A model generated the notes under the pieces. It searched no databases. It saw only the letters and a program-made list of their open reading frames with translations, and was not told where the DNA came from. Shown here one piece after another: positions 38,600 through 47,641 of a stretch of DNA of 64,000 bases. The stretch comes from CAWATZ01 sp963784995 (GTDB lineage Bacteria > Planctomycetota > Planctomycetia > Gemmatales > Gemmataceae). Position numbers and translations under genes: made by a program. The stretch is taken from the NCBI GenBank assembly GCA_963784995.1, contig CAWATZ010000003.1, forward strand, positions 2,604,001 through 2,668,000, written 5' to 3'. Position 1 is the stretch's first letter. Every line of letters begins with the position of its first letter.

Positions 38600-40168
38600 T
38601 GCGGTCGCAGATAGCCGTGACCGCGTCCAGATCGATCCGGTCGGCGCGCTGCATCAGCGACTGAGCGTAATCGTGCTTGAGATCGGTGACCAGCAGGCCC
38701 AGCGCCGAGAAAACACCGGGGCTGGCCGGGATCAGCGTGGCGGCCATGCCGGTCTCGGCGGCCAGGCGGTTGGCGTGCAAGGGGCCGGCGCCGCCGAACG
38801 CGATCAGCGTGAAATCGCGCGGATCGAAGCCGCGCTGCACCGACACCAGCCGGAGCGCGCGCACCATGGCGGCGTTGGCGATTTCGACAATCGCGTGCGC
38901 CGTGGCGACGACGTCGAGGCCGGCCGGGCGGACTGCGTCAACGGCAGCGCGAGCGCGAGCGACGTCGAGCACGATGTCGCCGCCGAGGAAGTAATGCGGA
39001 TTGAGCCGGCCGAGGACGAGATTGGCGTCGGTCACCGTCGGTTCCGTCCCGCCACGCCCGTAGCAGGCCGGTCCGGGATCGGCCCCGCGCTGCGTGGCCC
39101 GACGCGCAGCAGGCCGCCCGAATCGACCCAGGCGATCGAGCCGCCGCCGGCGCCGATTTCGACCAGATCGACCACGGGGGTCCGCAAGGGATAGCCGCTC
39201 GCGGAACTGCCGCCGCTTTTGGCAATGGCACCGACCTCGTAATCCTTGGTGACGCGCGGCGTGCCATTCTGGATCAGCGCCGCCTTGGCCGTGGTGCCGC
39301 CCATGTCGAAGGAGATGACGTCGGCAATGCCGAGCACCGTGCCCAGGTAAGTCGCCGCCATGACACCGGCCGCGGGGCCCGATTCGACCATGAACACGGG
39401 CTTCTTGGCCGCCGAACGCGCGCTGAAAACGCCACCGCTGCTTTGCATGACGAGGATGTCCGCCGCAAAGCCCGCCGCGCCAAGCCGCGTTTCGACGTTG
39501 TGCAGGTAGCGGCCGACGAGCGGCTGGATCCCCGCGTTGACGATGGTGGTGCTGGCCCGGCGATACTCGCGAAACTCCGGCGCGACTTCCGACGACAGCG
39601 ACACCACCGCGCCAGGGCAACACTCACGCAAGATCTCGCCGACGCGCTTCTCGTGGACCGGATTGACGTAGGCGTGCAGCAAGCAAACCGCGACCGCCTC
39701 CACCCCCGCCTGGCGAAGCTGTTCGGCCACGCGCCGCACCGATTCCTCGCCCAGGGGCGTCAGCACGTTCCCCCTGGCGTCGAGCCGTTCGGTCACGCCG
39801 AAGCAAAGCTGCCGGGGCACGAGAGGCCGGGGCTTCTCGAATTGCAGATCGTACAGGCTGGGCCGCACCTGGCGGGCGATCTCCAGCATGTCGCGAAAGC
39901 CGTCGGTGGTGATGAAGCCGGTGCGAGCGATTTTGCCCTCGATGATGGCATTGGTCGCGACGGTGGTGGCGTGGACGACGTAGCGCACCGCAGCGGGCTT
40001 GACGCCGGCGGCGGCGAGAATCCGCTCCGCCGCGTCCATGAAGCCGCGCGCCGGGTCGGCCGGCGTCGTCGAAACCTTGCCGATGCGAAGCGCCCCGGTT
40101 TCCTCATCGAGCAGCGTCGCATCGGTGAAGGTGCCGCCGATGTCGATGCCGAGGCGGTAGCGTGGCAT
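38600..40168 (-). pseudogene. hyuA: Hydantoinase A/5-oxoprolinase subunit, frameshifted and C-truncated
   Basis: ATG 40168 overlaps the hyuB stop by one base (TAATG). The ATP-binding N-terminus is clear (LGIDIGGTFTDATLLDEETG, VHATTVATNAIIEGK, SFDMGGTTAKAALIQNGTPR, GAGGGSIAW). One C is missing in the C4 run at 39083-39086; correction restores SAGADPGPACYGRGG, which is the conserved motif. The frame then continues to LGLLVTDLKHDYAQSLMQRA, after which family similarity is lost near 38600 and about 200 expected C-terminal residues are missing. The convergent MFS gene ends at 38495. HyuA hydrolyses cyclic amides with ATP in complex with HyuB. The frameshift may be an error, but the missing end looks genuine. 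Confidence 0.75.
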
Positions 40169-41868
40169 TACCGATTGCCTCCTGGCGCCTGGACGTCGGT
40201 CTCAGCGACCTCGACACCATAAACCTCCAGCGCCCGTTCCACGCTCACCTTGCCCTCGAGCACGTCGCGCCGCACCGCTTGCGGATCGCGTTCCCTGGGC
40301 GGGCCATAACCGCCGCCCCCACAGGTGCGATAGCTGATGACGTCGCCCGGCAGCACCTCAAGGGTAACTTTGGAGCCGAGGCGGCGGCATTCGCCGTCGC
40401 GGTTCAGTACGTATTCGGCGGGTTGGCCCGGTTCGCCGCCGAACAGACCGTGGGGGCCGGCGCGATCGCGGTCCGCTAACACGGTGAAGGTGACGGGGTG
40501 ATCGAAGAAATAGTCGCGGCGCAGTCCGAGGCCGCCGCGGAATTTGCCCGCGCCGCCGGAATCGTCCACGAGTTCGTAGCGCACGATCCGCACCGGGTAG
40601 TTGAGTTCGGTTTCTTCGATCGGCGCGTTCTCGGTATTTTGGCCATGCGTTTGCACCGCGTCGGGGCCGTCGCTCGAGGCGCGGGCGCCGAAACCGCCGG
40701 CGAGCGTTTCCAGAAAGCAATAGTATTCGCCCGTGCGCGGATCGGTGCCCCCGAAGCCGGCGTGGCACTGCATGGCCTTGGTGCCGGCCGGCATCCGCTC
40801 CGGGAGCGCTGCTGCCAGCGCCTTGAAGATCACGTCGGTGAGTCGCGTCTGCGTTTCCCAGCCGCCGACCACCGGGGCCGGCGGCGTGCAATTCACCACC
40901 GTTCCCGCCGGCGCGGTCACGCGCACCAGTCGATAGAATCCGCTATTCGTCGGCACGTCGGGATCGATCAGGCATTTGAGGGCGAAGGCGCACGCCGAGA
41001 ACGTCTGGGCATAGGTCGAATTGACAGGCGCCCGCCGCTGCGGGTCACATCCGCTCAGATCGAACAGGACACCGTCGTCGATCACAACCCGGGCCGCCAG
41101 GTACACAGGGCGATCGGTGAAGCCGTCGTTGTCCAGGAAACCCTCGGCGGCGAAGGTCCCTTTGGGTAGGCGGACGATTTCGGCGCGCGTGCGCAGCTCG
41201 GTGTAGCGCAGCAACTCGTCGATGCAGGCGATGACGTTGTCGAAACCTTGCCGGTCCAGGAGCGCTTGCAGCCGCCGCCCCCCCGTATGATTGGCGGCGA
41301 TCTGAGCGCGAAAATCGCCTGCTGTCTCATGCTTGGAGCGAATCTGCGCCAGGACAAGCCGAAAAACGTCCGGCACGATCTTGCCGGCTTGCACGAGCTT
41401 GACCGGCGGGATGATGATTCCCTCTTGAAAGACCTCGCGGAACGCGCCGATGCTGGCCGGACTGCCGCCGCCGACGTCCACGTGATGGGCGAGATTGGCG
41501 ACGTAGCCGAACAGCCGCTCGCGGTGGTACACCGGCGAAATCAGCGTGATGTCGTTGAGGTGGGCGGCGCTGGGATAGGGATAATTGCTCAGCACCGCGT
41601 CGCCGGGCCCGAGATTGTCCACTCCGTATTCGCGCACCGCCCGCGGCACCTGCTCGACCATCGAGCCGAGATGGACCGGCTGCGTGAACGCCTGGGCCAC
41701 CACCTGCAAGCGATGATCGAAGACGGCGCAGGAAAAATCGGCCCGCGTCTTGATGTTGGTCGAATAGGCACTGCGCCGAAGTGCTACCGCCATCTCCTCC
41801 GCCGCTTCGAGCAGAGCGCTTTTGATGACCTCAAACCGGATCGGATCATTTTTTGGGCCAGCGTTCAT
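40168..41868 (-). CDS. hyuB: Hydantoinase B/5-oxoprolinase subunit
   Basis: This is a 566-residue protein from ATG 41868 (MNAGPKNDPIRFEVIKSALL). Conserved blocks: YSTNIKTRADFSCAVFDHRL, LHLGSM-like QPVHLGSMVEQVPRAVREYG, GDAVLSNYPYPSAAHLNDIT, FSACAFALKCLIDPDVPTNS, AGFGGTDPRTGEYYCFLETL and the C-terminal GGGGYGPPRERDP. Length is normal for the family. It acts with HyuA in the ATP-dependent opening of hydantoin- or oxoproline-like rings in the cytoplasm. The two genes overlap by one base. Between 41869 and 42167 no gene is seen; 42000-42024 there matches part of the 46002-47540 gene. Confidence 0.88.
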   Translation of the reverse strand: MNAGPKNDPIRFEVIKSALLEAAEEMAVALRRSAYSTNIKTRADFSCAVFDHRLQVVAQAFTQPVHLGSMVEQVPRAVREYGVDNLGPGDAVLSNYPYPSAAHLNDITLISPVYHRERLFGYVANLAHHVDVGGGSPASIGAFREVFQEGIIIPPVKLVQAGKIVPDVFRLVLAQIRSKHETAGDFRAQIAANHTGGRRLQALLDRQGFDNVIACIDELLRYTELRTRAEIVRLPKGTFAAEGFLDNDGFTDRPVYLAARVVIDDGVLFDLSGCDPQRRAPVNSTYAQTFSACAFALKCLIDPDVPTNSGFYRLVRVTAPAGTVVNCTPPAPVVGGWETQTRLTDVIFKALAAALPERMPAGTKAMQCHAGFGGTDPRTGEYYCFLETLAGGFGARASSDGPDAVQTHGQNTENAPIEETELNYPVRIVRYELVDDSGGAGKFRGGLGLRRDYFFDHPVTFTVLADRDRAGPHGLFGGEPGQPAEYVLNRDGECRRLGSKVTLEVLPGDVISYRTCGGGGYGPPRERDPQAVRRDVLEGKVSVERALEVYGVEVAETDVQAPGGNR

Positions 41869-42167
41869 GACGGTCGTCTCCGCGGCGATGGCAAGCACCC
41901 TGCCATTGGTTTTATCTAGGCGCAAACCATTGCGTTTTCCATCCCGGTCAGCAGCAGCGGTTCACAACCCGCGACAACAAGCGCCGTTGCCTTGGAGTTG
42001 CTCCAGCAGCTTCGGCAGCACGGTTCGCTGCTTCGGTCGATTTGACCGACGCGCGCAACGTTCGGACCACCTGTTCCCTGGTACGATTCTTGGCAGTTGG
42101 ATAAAATAAGCTGCCATCGAGGATGTGCCTCGGTCCGCTCTACTCCATCAAAAGAGGAAGGTCTGCC

Positions 42168-43217
42168 GTGAGCGCGCTGGAACCGAAACCGACCCGGCTT
42201 GACGTGAATTTCGATCTCTTTAGTACGCCTGTGCGCGTCAGCGCGTGGTTCTGGATCTTCCCGGGCGTCATCGGCGCCTTGAGTGCTCTTTTTTTCGGAG
42301 CGGGGTATCTTTTTTTGGCACCCGCTTGCTTCTTTGTGTCGATCCTGCTGCATGAGTTTGGCCACGTCTTCGCCGGGCGCTGCTATGGGCAGGAAGGGTA
42401 TGTCGTGTTGAACGGCTTTGGCGGGGTTGCGGTCGGCTCAGCCGACGTCGCCGACCGCTGGCCGCGCATCATGGTCTTCGCCGCTGGCCCGCTCGCTCAG
42501 CTGCTGCTGGGCGGCTTGCTCTGGGCAGTCTCGGAGCCGGCAATTCACCTCCTGCCCCGGACCATCGCTATTCGCGAGGTAGTCGCTTACACGCTCATTT
42601 GCCTGCAGTCCGTTAGTCTGTCTATTGCCCTCCTGAACTTGGTGCCGGTTTGGCCGCTCGACGGCTGGCACATCGCTTCCGAGTTCTACGAGCAGTTCCG
42701 CGGCCGCGGCCGCGCTCCTTGGGAGGTGGACGCAAACTGGTGGAAGCGAGGCAGGCTGGGCTCTGAGGGCGGCCAACCTTGGTATACCAGCACCAGTACC
42801 CGTGGGTCCAACCGCTTGCCATTGACCATCCTGCTCTCGTCGGTGGTGCTCGTCTTTGCTTGGTCGCAACTGGGCGTCCGATTGGCCACGCCTACGGCGA
42901 CTGAGTTGATGCAACGTTATAAGAACGACCCTGATCGTGCCGCTGGTACGTGGCGAATTTGGCCTGTGACCTTTAGAGGCGTGTTGCGAAAGCCCCCGTG
43001 GGAGAAAGCACTTTATCAATACGAGGGCGGTGAAGAAGCCCTGGTTTACTTCGTCACCAACAACCCAGATGAGTGGATCTTCTGCACTACCAAGTACGAC
43101 GAACACCTGGCGGAGCTGCAAGAAGGGCGGCAATACTTCGTGTCTGGCATCGTCTATCATTTCGAGAACAAAGGGAACCTGTTCCTGGCTCGTTGTTCAA
43201 TACGAAAGGCGGATTGA
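42168..43217 (+). CDS. Site-2 protease (M50) family membrane metalloprotease
   Basis: This is a 349-residue protein. GTG 42168 is chosen because AGAGGAAGG lies just upstream; the earlier ATG (42123) lacks such a site. The zinc motif HEFGH (in SILLHEFGHVFAGRCYG) lies in a membrane helix, and the second metal ligand is within NLVPVWPLDGWHI (usual form NPxxxLDG). There are about six hydrophobic helices. The C-terminal 120 residues form a soluble domain with no match I recognise. Family members cut membrane-bound proteins within the membrane. No partner gene is evident. Confidence 0.82.
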   Translation: MSALEPKPTRLDVNFDLFSTPVRVSAWFWIFPGVIGALSALFFGAGYLFLAPACFFVSILLHEFGHVFAGRCYGQEGYVVLNGFGGVAVGSADVADRWPRIMVFAAGPLAQLLLGGLLWAVSEPAIHLLPRTIAIREVVAYTLICLQSVSLSIALLNLVPVWPLDGWHIASEFYEQFRGRGRAPWEVDANWWKRGRLGSEGGQPWYTSTSTRGSNRLPLTILLSSVVLVFAWSQLGVRLATPTATELMQRYKNDPDRAAGTWRIWPVTFRGVLRKPPWEKALYQYEGGEEALVYFVTNNPDEWIFCTTKYDEHLAELQEGRQYFVSGIVYHFENKGNLFLARCSIRKAD

Positions 43218-43431
43218 CTCCCGCTGTGCGGCAGCAATAGCAAGGGTTCCGAAGACGAGGGAAAAGGTGAATGTCTGACAACAACGGGTGAGCGTCCCGT
43301 CCCCCTGCTTCGACCGATTCACGTCCAACCGGAGCGTTGCTCGCGTCGGTCCGACATACCGCGGTCGATGAAACCGCCGCGCTGGACCAGAACAGGCAGG
43401 AGTGCCCTCTGGCCTGGAACAGTTTCAGCTC

Positions 43432-43727
43432 CGCTATTGAGCCCGCCCCATGCGGTGCGCTTCCAGCCGCGAATCGAGTCGGCTCACAGTTTCAGCAACC
43501 GGGTCGCTTCCACGTACCCCGGTGAGGGATGGCCGCATTCGCTGGCGGTGACGCGGGCCAGGGCCACCAGCTGACGCCAGCGGAAGGCCGGCCGGATCGT
43601 GGCGAACTCTTCGCACACCGCACGGTAGTACTTCTCGGCATGCAGGTCGCCGTCCTCGCTGCAGGTATACTTCAGCAGCAGGTCGAAGACCGGCCGTTCG
43701 GGCAGTTTCAGTTCGCCGTAGCGCTGA
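43432..43727. repeat. Segmental duplication 2, copy A
   Basis: This matches 45950-46245 at a constant offset of 2518 bases with few substitutions. It contains the last 80 or so codons and the 3' flank of the Tat-secreted protein gene at 46002-47540. The homology ends abruptly at both sides. Confidence 0.88.
43484..43727 (-). pseudogene. C-terminal fragment of the Tat-secreted protein gene
   Basis: The frame reads LVQRYGELKLPERPVFDLLL and continues to GYVEATRLLKL and stop, identical in sense to the end of the 46002-47540 gene (differences include KYTCSEDGD for RYACSEDGD). There is no start codon with a ribosome site. It is a duplication remnant. Confidence 0.85.
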
Positions 43728-43740
43728 ACCAGGCGGCCGG

Positions 43741-43866
43741 AGCGTGCCACGGCCGTTGACTACCTCCTCGGACTGGCCGGCCAGCTCCTTCCGCCACGCC
43801 CGCGTCCGCCACTTGGGCGCCGAAAAGGAACAGCGAGTGCAGGGACGATCGGATGCCTCGGGAGAC
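43741..43866 (-). pseudogene. Decayed LRR unit after the LRR gene
   Basis: On the minus strand this region reads LHSLFLFGAQVADAG and, after a frame change, RKELAGQSEE. That is one further unit of the LRR array, past the stop codon of the LRR gene. It fills the space up to the duplicated fragment. Confidence 0.6.
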
Positions 43867-45629
43867 TTACCGCCACCGATGGGATACCCAGCAGCCGGGT
43901 AACGCCTTCTGGAATTCCGCCTCGCCCGCGGCCGTCACCTGGGTGGCGAAAAGGTACAGCAAGTGCAGGGACTTCAGCCCGGCCAGTTCCTTCAGGCCCT
44001 CGTCCGTCACCTTGGTCCTGGAAAGGTCCAGCGAGCGCAGGGACTTCAGAGCGGCCAGTTCCTTCAGGCCCGCGTCGGTCACCTCGGTCGTACCAAGCTC
44101 CAGCTGTTGCAGGGACTTCAGAGCGGCCAGTTCCTTCAGGCCCGCGTCCGTCACCTTGGTCCCGACAAGGTTCAGTTCTTGCAGCAACTCGAACCCGACC
44201 AGTTCCTTCAGACCGGTGTCGGTTACGTCGGTGAAGGCAAGGCGCAGCGTGTGCAGGTCCTTCAGTCCGGCCAGTTCCTTCAGCCCCGCGTCTGTCACCT
44301 TGGTCCCGCCAAGGTTAAGCGCTTGCAGGGACTTCTGGCCGGCCAGCTCCTTCAGGCCCGCGTCTGTCACCGGGGTGTTATGAATGGACAGTGTCTGGAG
44401 CGACCTCAGCCCGGCCAGTTCCTTCAGGCCCGCGTCCGTCACCTGCGTGGAGCCCAGGCGCAAGGTGTGCAGAGACCTCAGCCCGGCCAGTTCCTTCAGA
44501 CCCGCATCCGTCACCTTGGTGTGGTGAAGGGACAGTGACTGGAGCGACCTCAGCCCGGCCAGCTCCTTCAGACCCGCGTCCGTCACCCGGGTCCGCGCAA
44601 GGGACAGCGTGTGCAGGGAAGTCAAGCCGGCCAGGTGCTTCAGCCCAGCGTCCCTCACCTGGGTGTCCTCAAGGTCCAGCGCTTGCAAGGACGTCAGGCC
44701 GGCCAGGTGCTTCAGGCCTGTGTTCGTCACCCTGGTGGTGTCAAGGTGGAGCGTGTGCAAGGACTTCAGGCCGGCCAGCTCCTTCAGCCCCGCGTCCGTC
44801 ACCGCCGTGCGGCTCAGATTCAGCGCTTGCAGGGACTTCAGGCCGGCCAACTCCATCAAGCCCGCGTCCGTCACCGCGGTATAGTAAAGAGACAGTGTGT
44901 GCAAGGACTTCAGTCCAGCCAGCTCCTTCAGACCCACGTCCGATACTTGGGTAAAACTGAGGTTCAGCGTGTGCAAGGACTTCAGCCCAGCCAGCTCCTT
45001 CAGGCCCGCGTCCGTTACTCGGGTAAAATTGAGGTTCAGCGTGTGCAAGGACTTCAACCCAGCCAGCTCCCTCAGACCCACGTCCGTCACCTGAGTCCCC
45101 CAAAGAACCAGCGTTTGCAGTTCCTTCAGCCCGGCCAGTTCCTTTAGCCCCGCGTCCGTCACTCGGGTGCCGCCAAGGTTCAGCGTTTGCAGTTCCTTCA
45201 GGCCAGCCAGTTCCTTCAGCCTGGCATCCGTCACCTGGGCGCCCCAGGACAGCGCTCGCAGGGACTTCAGGCCGGCCAGTTCCTTCAGCCCGGCATCCGT
45301 CACCTGGGCGCCCAAAGGCGCAGTCCGAATGGTGCCTCCGGGGTTGGCAACTGTCCCACTCCAGCCGCTGGCCAGTCGGTAAGCAGGAACGCGGGAACCA
45401 CATCAGTCAACCCCTCCGGTTGTTCCTGAAACACTCCGAAGCCCCAGGTGTCTTTCCCCAGCCAACCGACCCTTGCCCCGGCCTGCTGCCAGGCCCGCAC
45501 CACCTCCCGCGGCAGCGGTTGCGGCTCTTTCCGAAGGGATGTCGGCACCGCCAGAAGCTCCCTCCCGCTTCCGGCCAGCAGCACCGCGAACAAGATCCCT
45601 CGCCACAACTTCGACCAGCACCGTGTCAT
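43867..45629 (-). CDS. Secreted LRR protein, 19 repeats, one frameshift
   Basis: ATG 45629 starts a signal peptide (WRGILFAVLLAGSGRELLA). The next 75 residues (PLPREVVRAWQQAGARVGWL ... LTDVVPAFLLTDW ... GQLPTPEAPFGLRL) are the usual N-terminal cap of planctomycete LRR proteins. A missing base near 45305-45320 shifts the frame; after it come 19 consecutive 24-residue repeats of the type VTDAGLKELAGLKSLxxLxL, ending QKALPGCWVSHRWR at 43867. The repeats are highly uniform in DNA (72-base tandem units), so copy number is probably unstable. It should form a solenoid for protein binding outside the cell. The ligand is unknown. Confidence 0.85.
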
Positions 45630-45727
45630 CACTCAGTTCTCCAATCCCTTCCCTGGGTTTTTGCCATTGTCCAAAGCCGAGCAGACCGGATTGTGCCGAA
45701 ACCAGGCTCCCAAGGCAAGAGCCAGTC

Positions 45728-45800
45728 GTAGGGTGGTCCGAGCGCAGCGAGGCCCACCGGGCGGCGTGGTGGGCCTCGCTGCGCTCGGACCACCCTACGA
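45728..45800. repeat. Palindrome with 32-base perfect arms
   Basis: Arms 45728-45759 and 45769-45800 are exact complements (CGTAGGGTGGTCCGAGCGCA...) around a 9-base loop. It lies in the 320-base gap between the LRR gene and the Tat protein gene, which otherwise holds only short direct repeats of CTTCCAGCCGCGAATCGAGT (45930s and 45970s). Confidence 0.85.
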
Positions 45801-45949
45801 CGTCCCTGCCGACGCCTGGTTTCAATCGAATTCGGGTTTAACGCGGTTAACGTGTGGACACAGCAAGCGCTGGGGTTGATCTCCGCCGCATTGCCGCAGC
45901 ATGCGGCGGAGATCACGAATCGAGTCGGCTTCCAGCCGCGAATCGAGTC

Positions 45950-46245
45950 AGCTATCGAGCCCGCCCCATGCGGTGCGCTTCCAGCCGCGAATCGAGTCGG
46001 CTCACAGTTTCAGCAGCCGGGTCGCTTCCACGTAGCCCGGTGAGGTATGGCCGCATTCGCTGGCGGTGACGCGGGCCAGGGCTACCAGCTGACGCCAGCG
46101 GAAGGCCGGCCGGATCGTGGCGAACTCTTCGCACACCGCACGGTAGTACTTCTCGGCATGCAGGTCGCCGTCCTCGCTGCAGGCGTAGCGCAGCAGCAGA
46201 TCGAAGACCGGCCGTTCGGGCAGTTTCAGTTCGCCGTAGCGTTGG
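45950..46245. repeat. Segmental duplication 2, copy B
   Basis: This is the copy within the intact gene, matching 43432-43727. The LRR gene lies between the two copies. Confidence 0.88.
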
Positions 46246-47540
46246 ATCAGGGCCGCGGCGCCTACCTGGTCCCTGGCTTTGATGGCGGCGTCGGCGTCGT
46301 GCAGCAGCGTCTCGGCGTCCTTGACCGTGATCTTCCGCAGGTGCGCGGGCAAGGGCAGCGGTTCGGCGTTCAGCCGGCAGTTCCTGAGTTCGGGCCTGAT
46401 CGTCGTCTGGAAGGCGGCGACGATCAGGCTGGCGAAGACATTGCGGGCATTGGTGACCCGGGCGATGTTGCGCCAGGCGTTGGCGGCGTCGGAAGCATGC
46501 ACGCCGACTGAATTGCCGTGGACGCTGCCCACCGGCGTGTCGCTGTCGCCCTTGATGCGGCCGGTGTCGCACAGCACCAGCCGGTTGGCCGCCAGCGAAA
46601 TGGCCTCGCCGACGGCCTCGGGCGCGATGCCCTCGGCCAGGGCCGCAGCCGCGGCTTCCGCGGCCTGGGCTGGGGTGGCCGCGTACATCGTCAGCGCCAA
46701 GCGATCGACCCAGGCGTCCTCGGCCTGGCGCTTTCCCGGCTGTTTGCCGAGCAATTTATACTGCTCCAGCAGCTTCGGCAGCACGGTGCGGACGCTCTTG
46801 TCTTTGTTGTCCTGCACGCGGACGCAGAACCGGAGCGATTGACGGAGCAAGGTCAGAGCATTCTCCTTGCCGACCAGGTCGATGGTCGCCCAGGCACGCC
46901 AGGACAGGACCACGCGATGGACGTCGATCTCGTCGTGAACGCAGAATTGCAGGTGGTTGTAGGCGTCGCCGCGGGGGCCCTCCGTCAGGGCGGCAAAGGT
47001 GCGCTCGGCCGGCCCGATGTCGCCCTTGCGGAAGGTGTCACGCAGCAGCTCGCCGCCGGGACGGTCTTGCGGCAGTTTCGCCGGCACGATGGGATGGATC
47101 GCCTCCTTCTTGCTGCCGCCCCCCGCTTGCATGCAGCTGGTGTTGCGATGCAGCACCTTGAGGACCGGCACAACGCGGCGGGCCTCGGGCAGCTCCCGCG
47201 CCATTTGCAAGGAAGGCAGCAAGGCGTTGAAGCAATGGTGAGCGACGTAGTCCAGACCGCAGAAGGTGCGGGCGTTGGCCAGGGCACCGGCCGCCACCAG
47301 GTCTTCGAGCCGGGTGCCGCCCTTCAGTTTTTCCAGCACAAGGGGCAGCAGCTTGTTGGCGGGCGTGTCTTGCATCAGCGCGACCAGGGGCTCCCGGTCG
47401 CCAAACAGAAGCCGGTCGGGCCCGTCGGCGGCCAGGGTCGGCGCCAGCCCCAGCTCGGCCGCCAGGCCCGAGCCGACGCTGGCGACCAGCATCCCTTTGC
47501 CCACGTTGGCGAGAAAGTCCCGGCGGTTTTGGTTCATCAT
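46002..47540 (-). CDS. Tat-exported protein of unknown function
   Basis: This is a 512-residue protein. ATG 47540 follows AAGGAG; a second ATG is adjacent. The N-terminus has a Tat signal (NRRDFLANVGKGMLVASVGS). The mature part is helical and Ala/Leu-rich with conserved-looking blocks such as TFCGLDYVAHHCFNALLPSL, DAYNHLQFCVHDEIDVHRVV and TPVGSVHGNSVGVHASDAAN, with many His that might bind metal. I know similar sequences only as planctomycete hypothetical proteins. Two other places in the window carry pieces of this gene (43484-43727 and a 25-base match at 42000-42024). Confidence 0.8.
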   Translation of the reverse strand: MMNQNRRDFLANVGKGMLVASVGSGLAAELGLAPTLAADGPDRLLFGDREPLVALMQDTPANKLLPLVLEKLKGGTRLEDLVAAGALANARTFCGLDYVAHHCFNALLPSLQMARELPEARRVVPVLKVLHRNTSCMQAGGGSKKEAIHPIVPAKLPQDRPGGELLRDTFRKGDIGPAERTFAALTEGPRGDAYNHLQFCVHDEIDVHRVVLSWRAWATIDLVGKENALTLLRQSLRFCVRVQDNKDKSVRTVLPKLLEQYKLLGKQPGKRQAEDAWVDRLALTMYAATPAQAAEAAAAALAEGIAPEAVGEAISLAANRLVLCDTGRIKGDSDTPVGSVHGNSVGVHASDAANAWRNIARVTNARNVFASLIVAAFQTTIRPELRNCRLNAEPLPLPAHLRKITVKDAETLLHDADAAIKARDQVGAAALIQRYGELKLPERPVFDLLLRYACSEDGDLHAEKYYRAVCEEFATIRPAFRWRQLVALARVTASECGHTSPGYVEATRLLKL

Positions 47541-47641
47541 CGTGTGGCTCCTTGGAGAAGGTGTCGGAGAGCTTTGCCGTGTCCGGTAAACGAACGCGGA
47601 GGCGTTTCAGGAAATCAATCTCCTTCTCGGTGCGCTCCCTG

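Noticed and set aside
37194..39623. 809-codon open frame on the minus strand
   Set aside because: Only its upper part (down to about 38600) is hyuA after a frameshift; the rest is antisense of the MFS gene, which has 12 clear membrane helices.
43867..45310. CRISPR-like regular repeats
   Set aside because: The 72-base periodicity is continuous without spacers and encodes LRR units.
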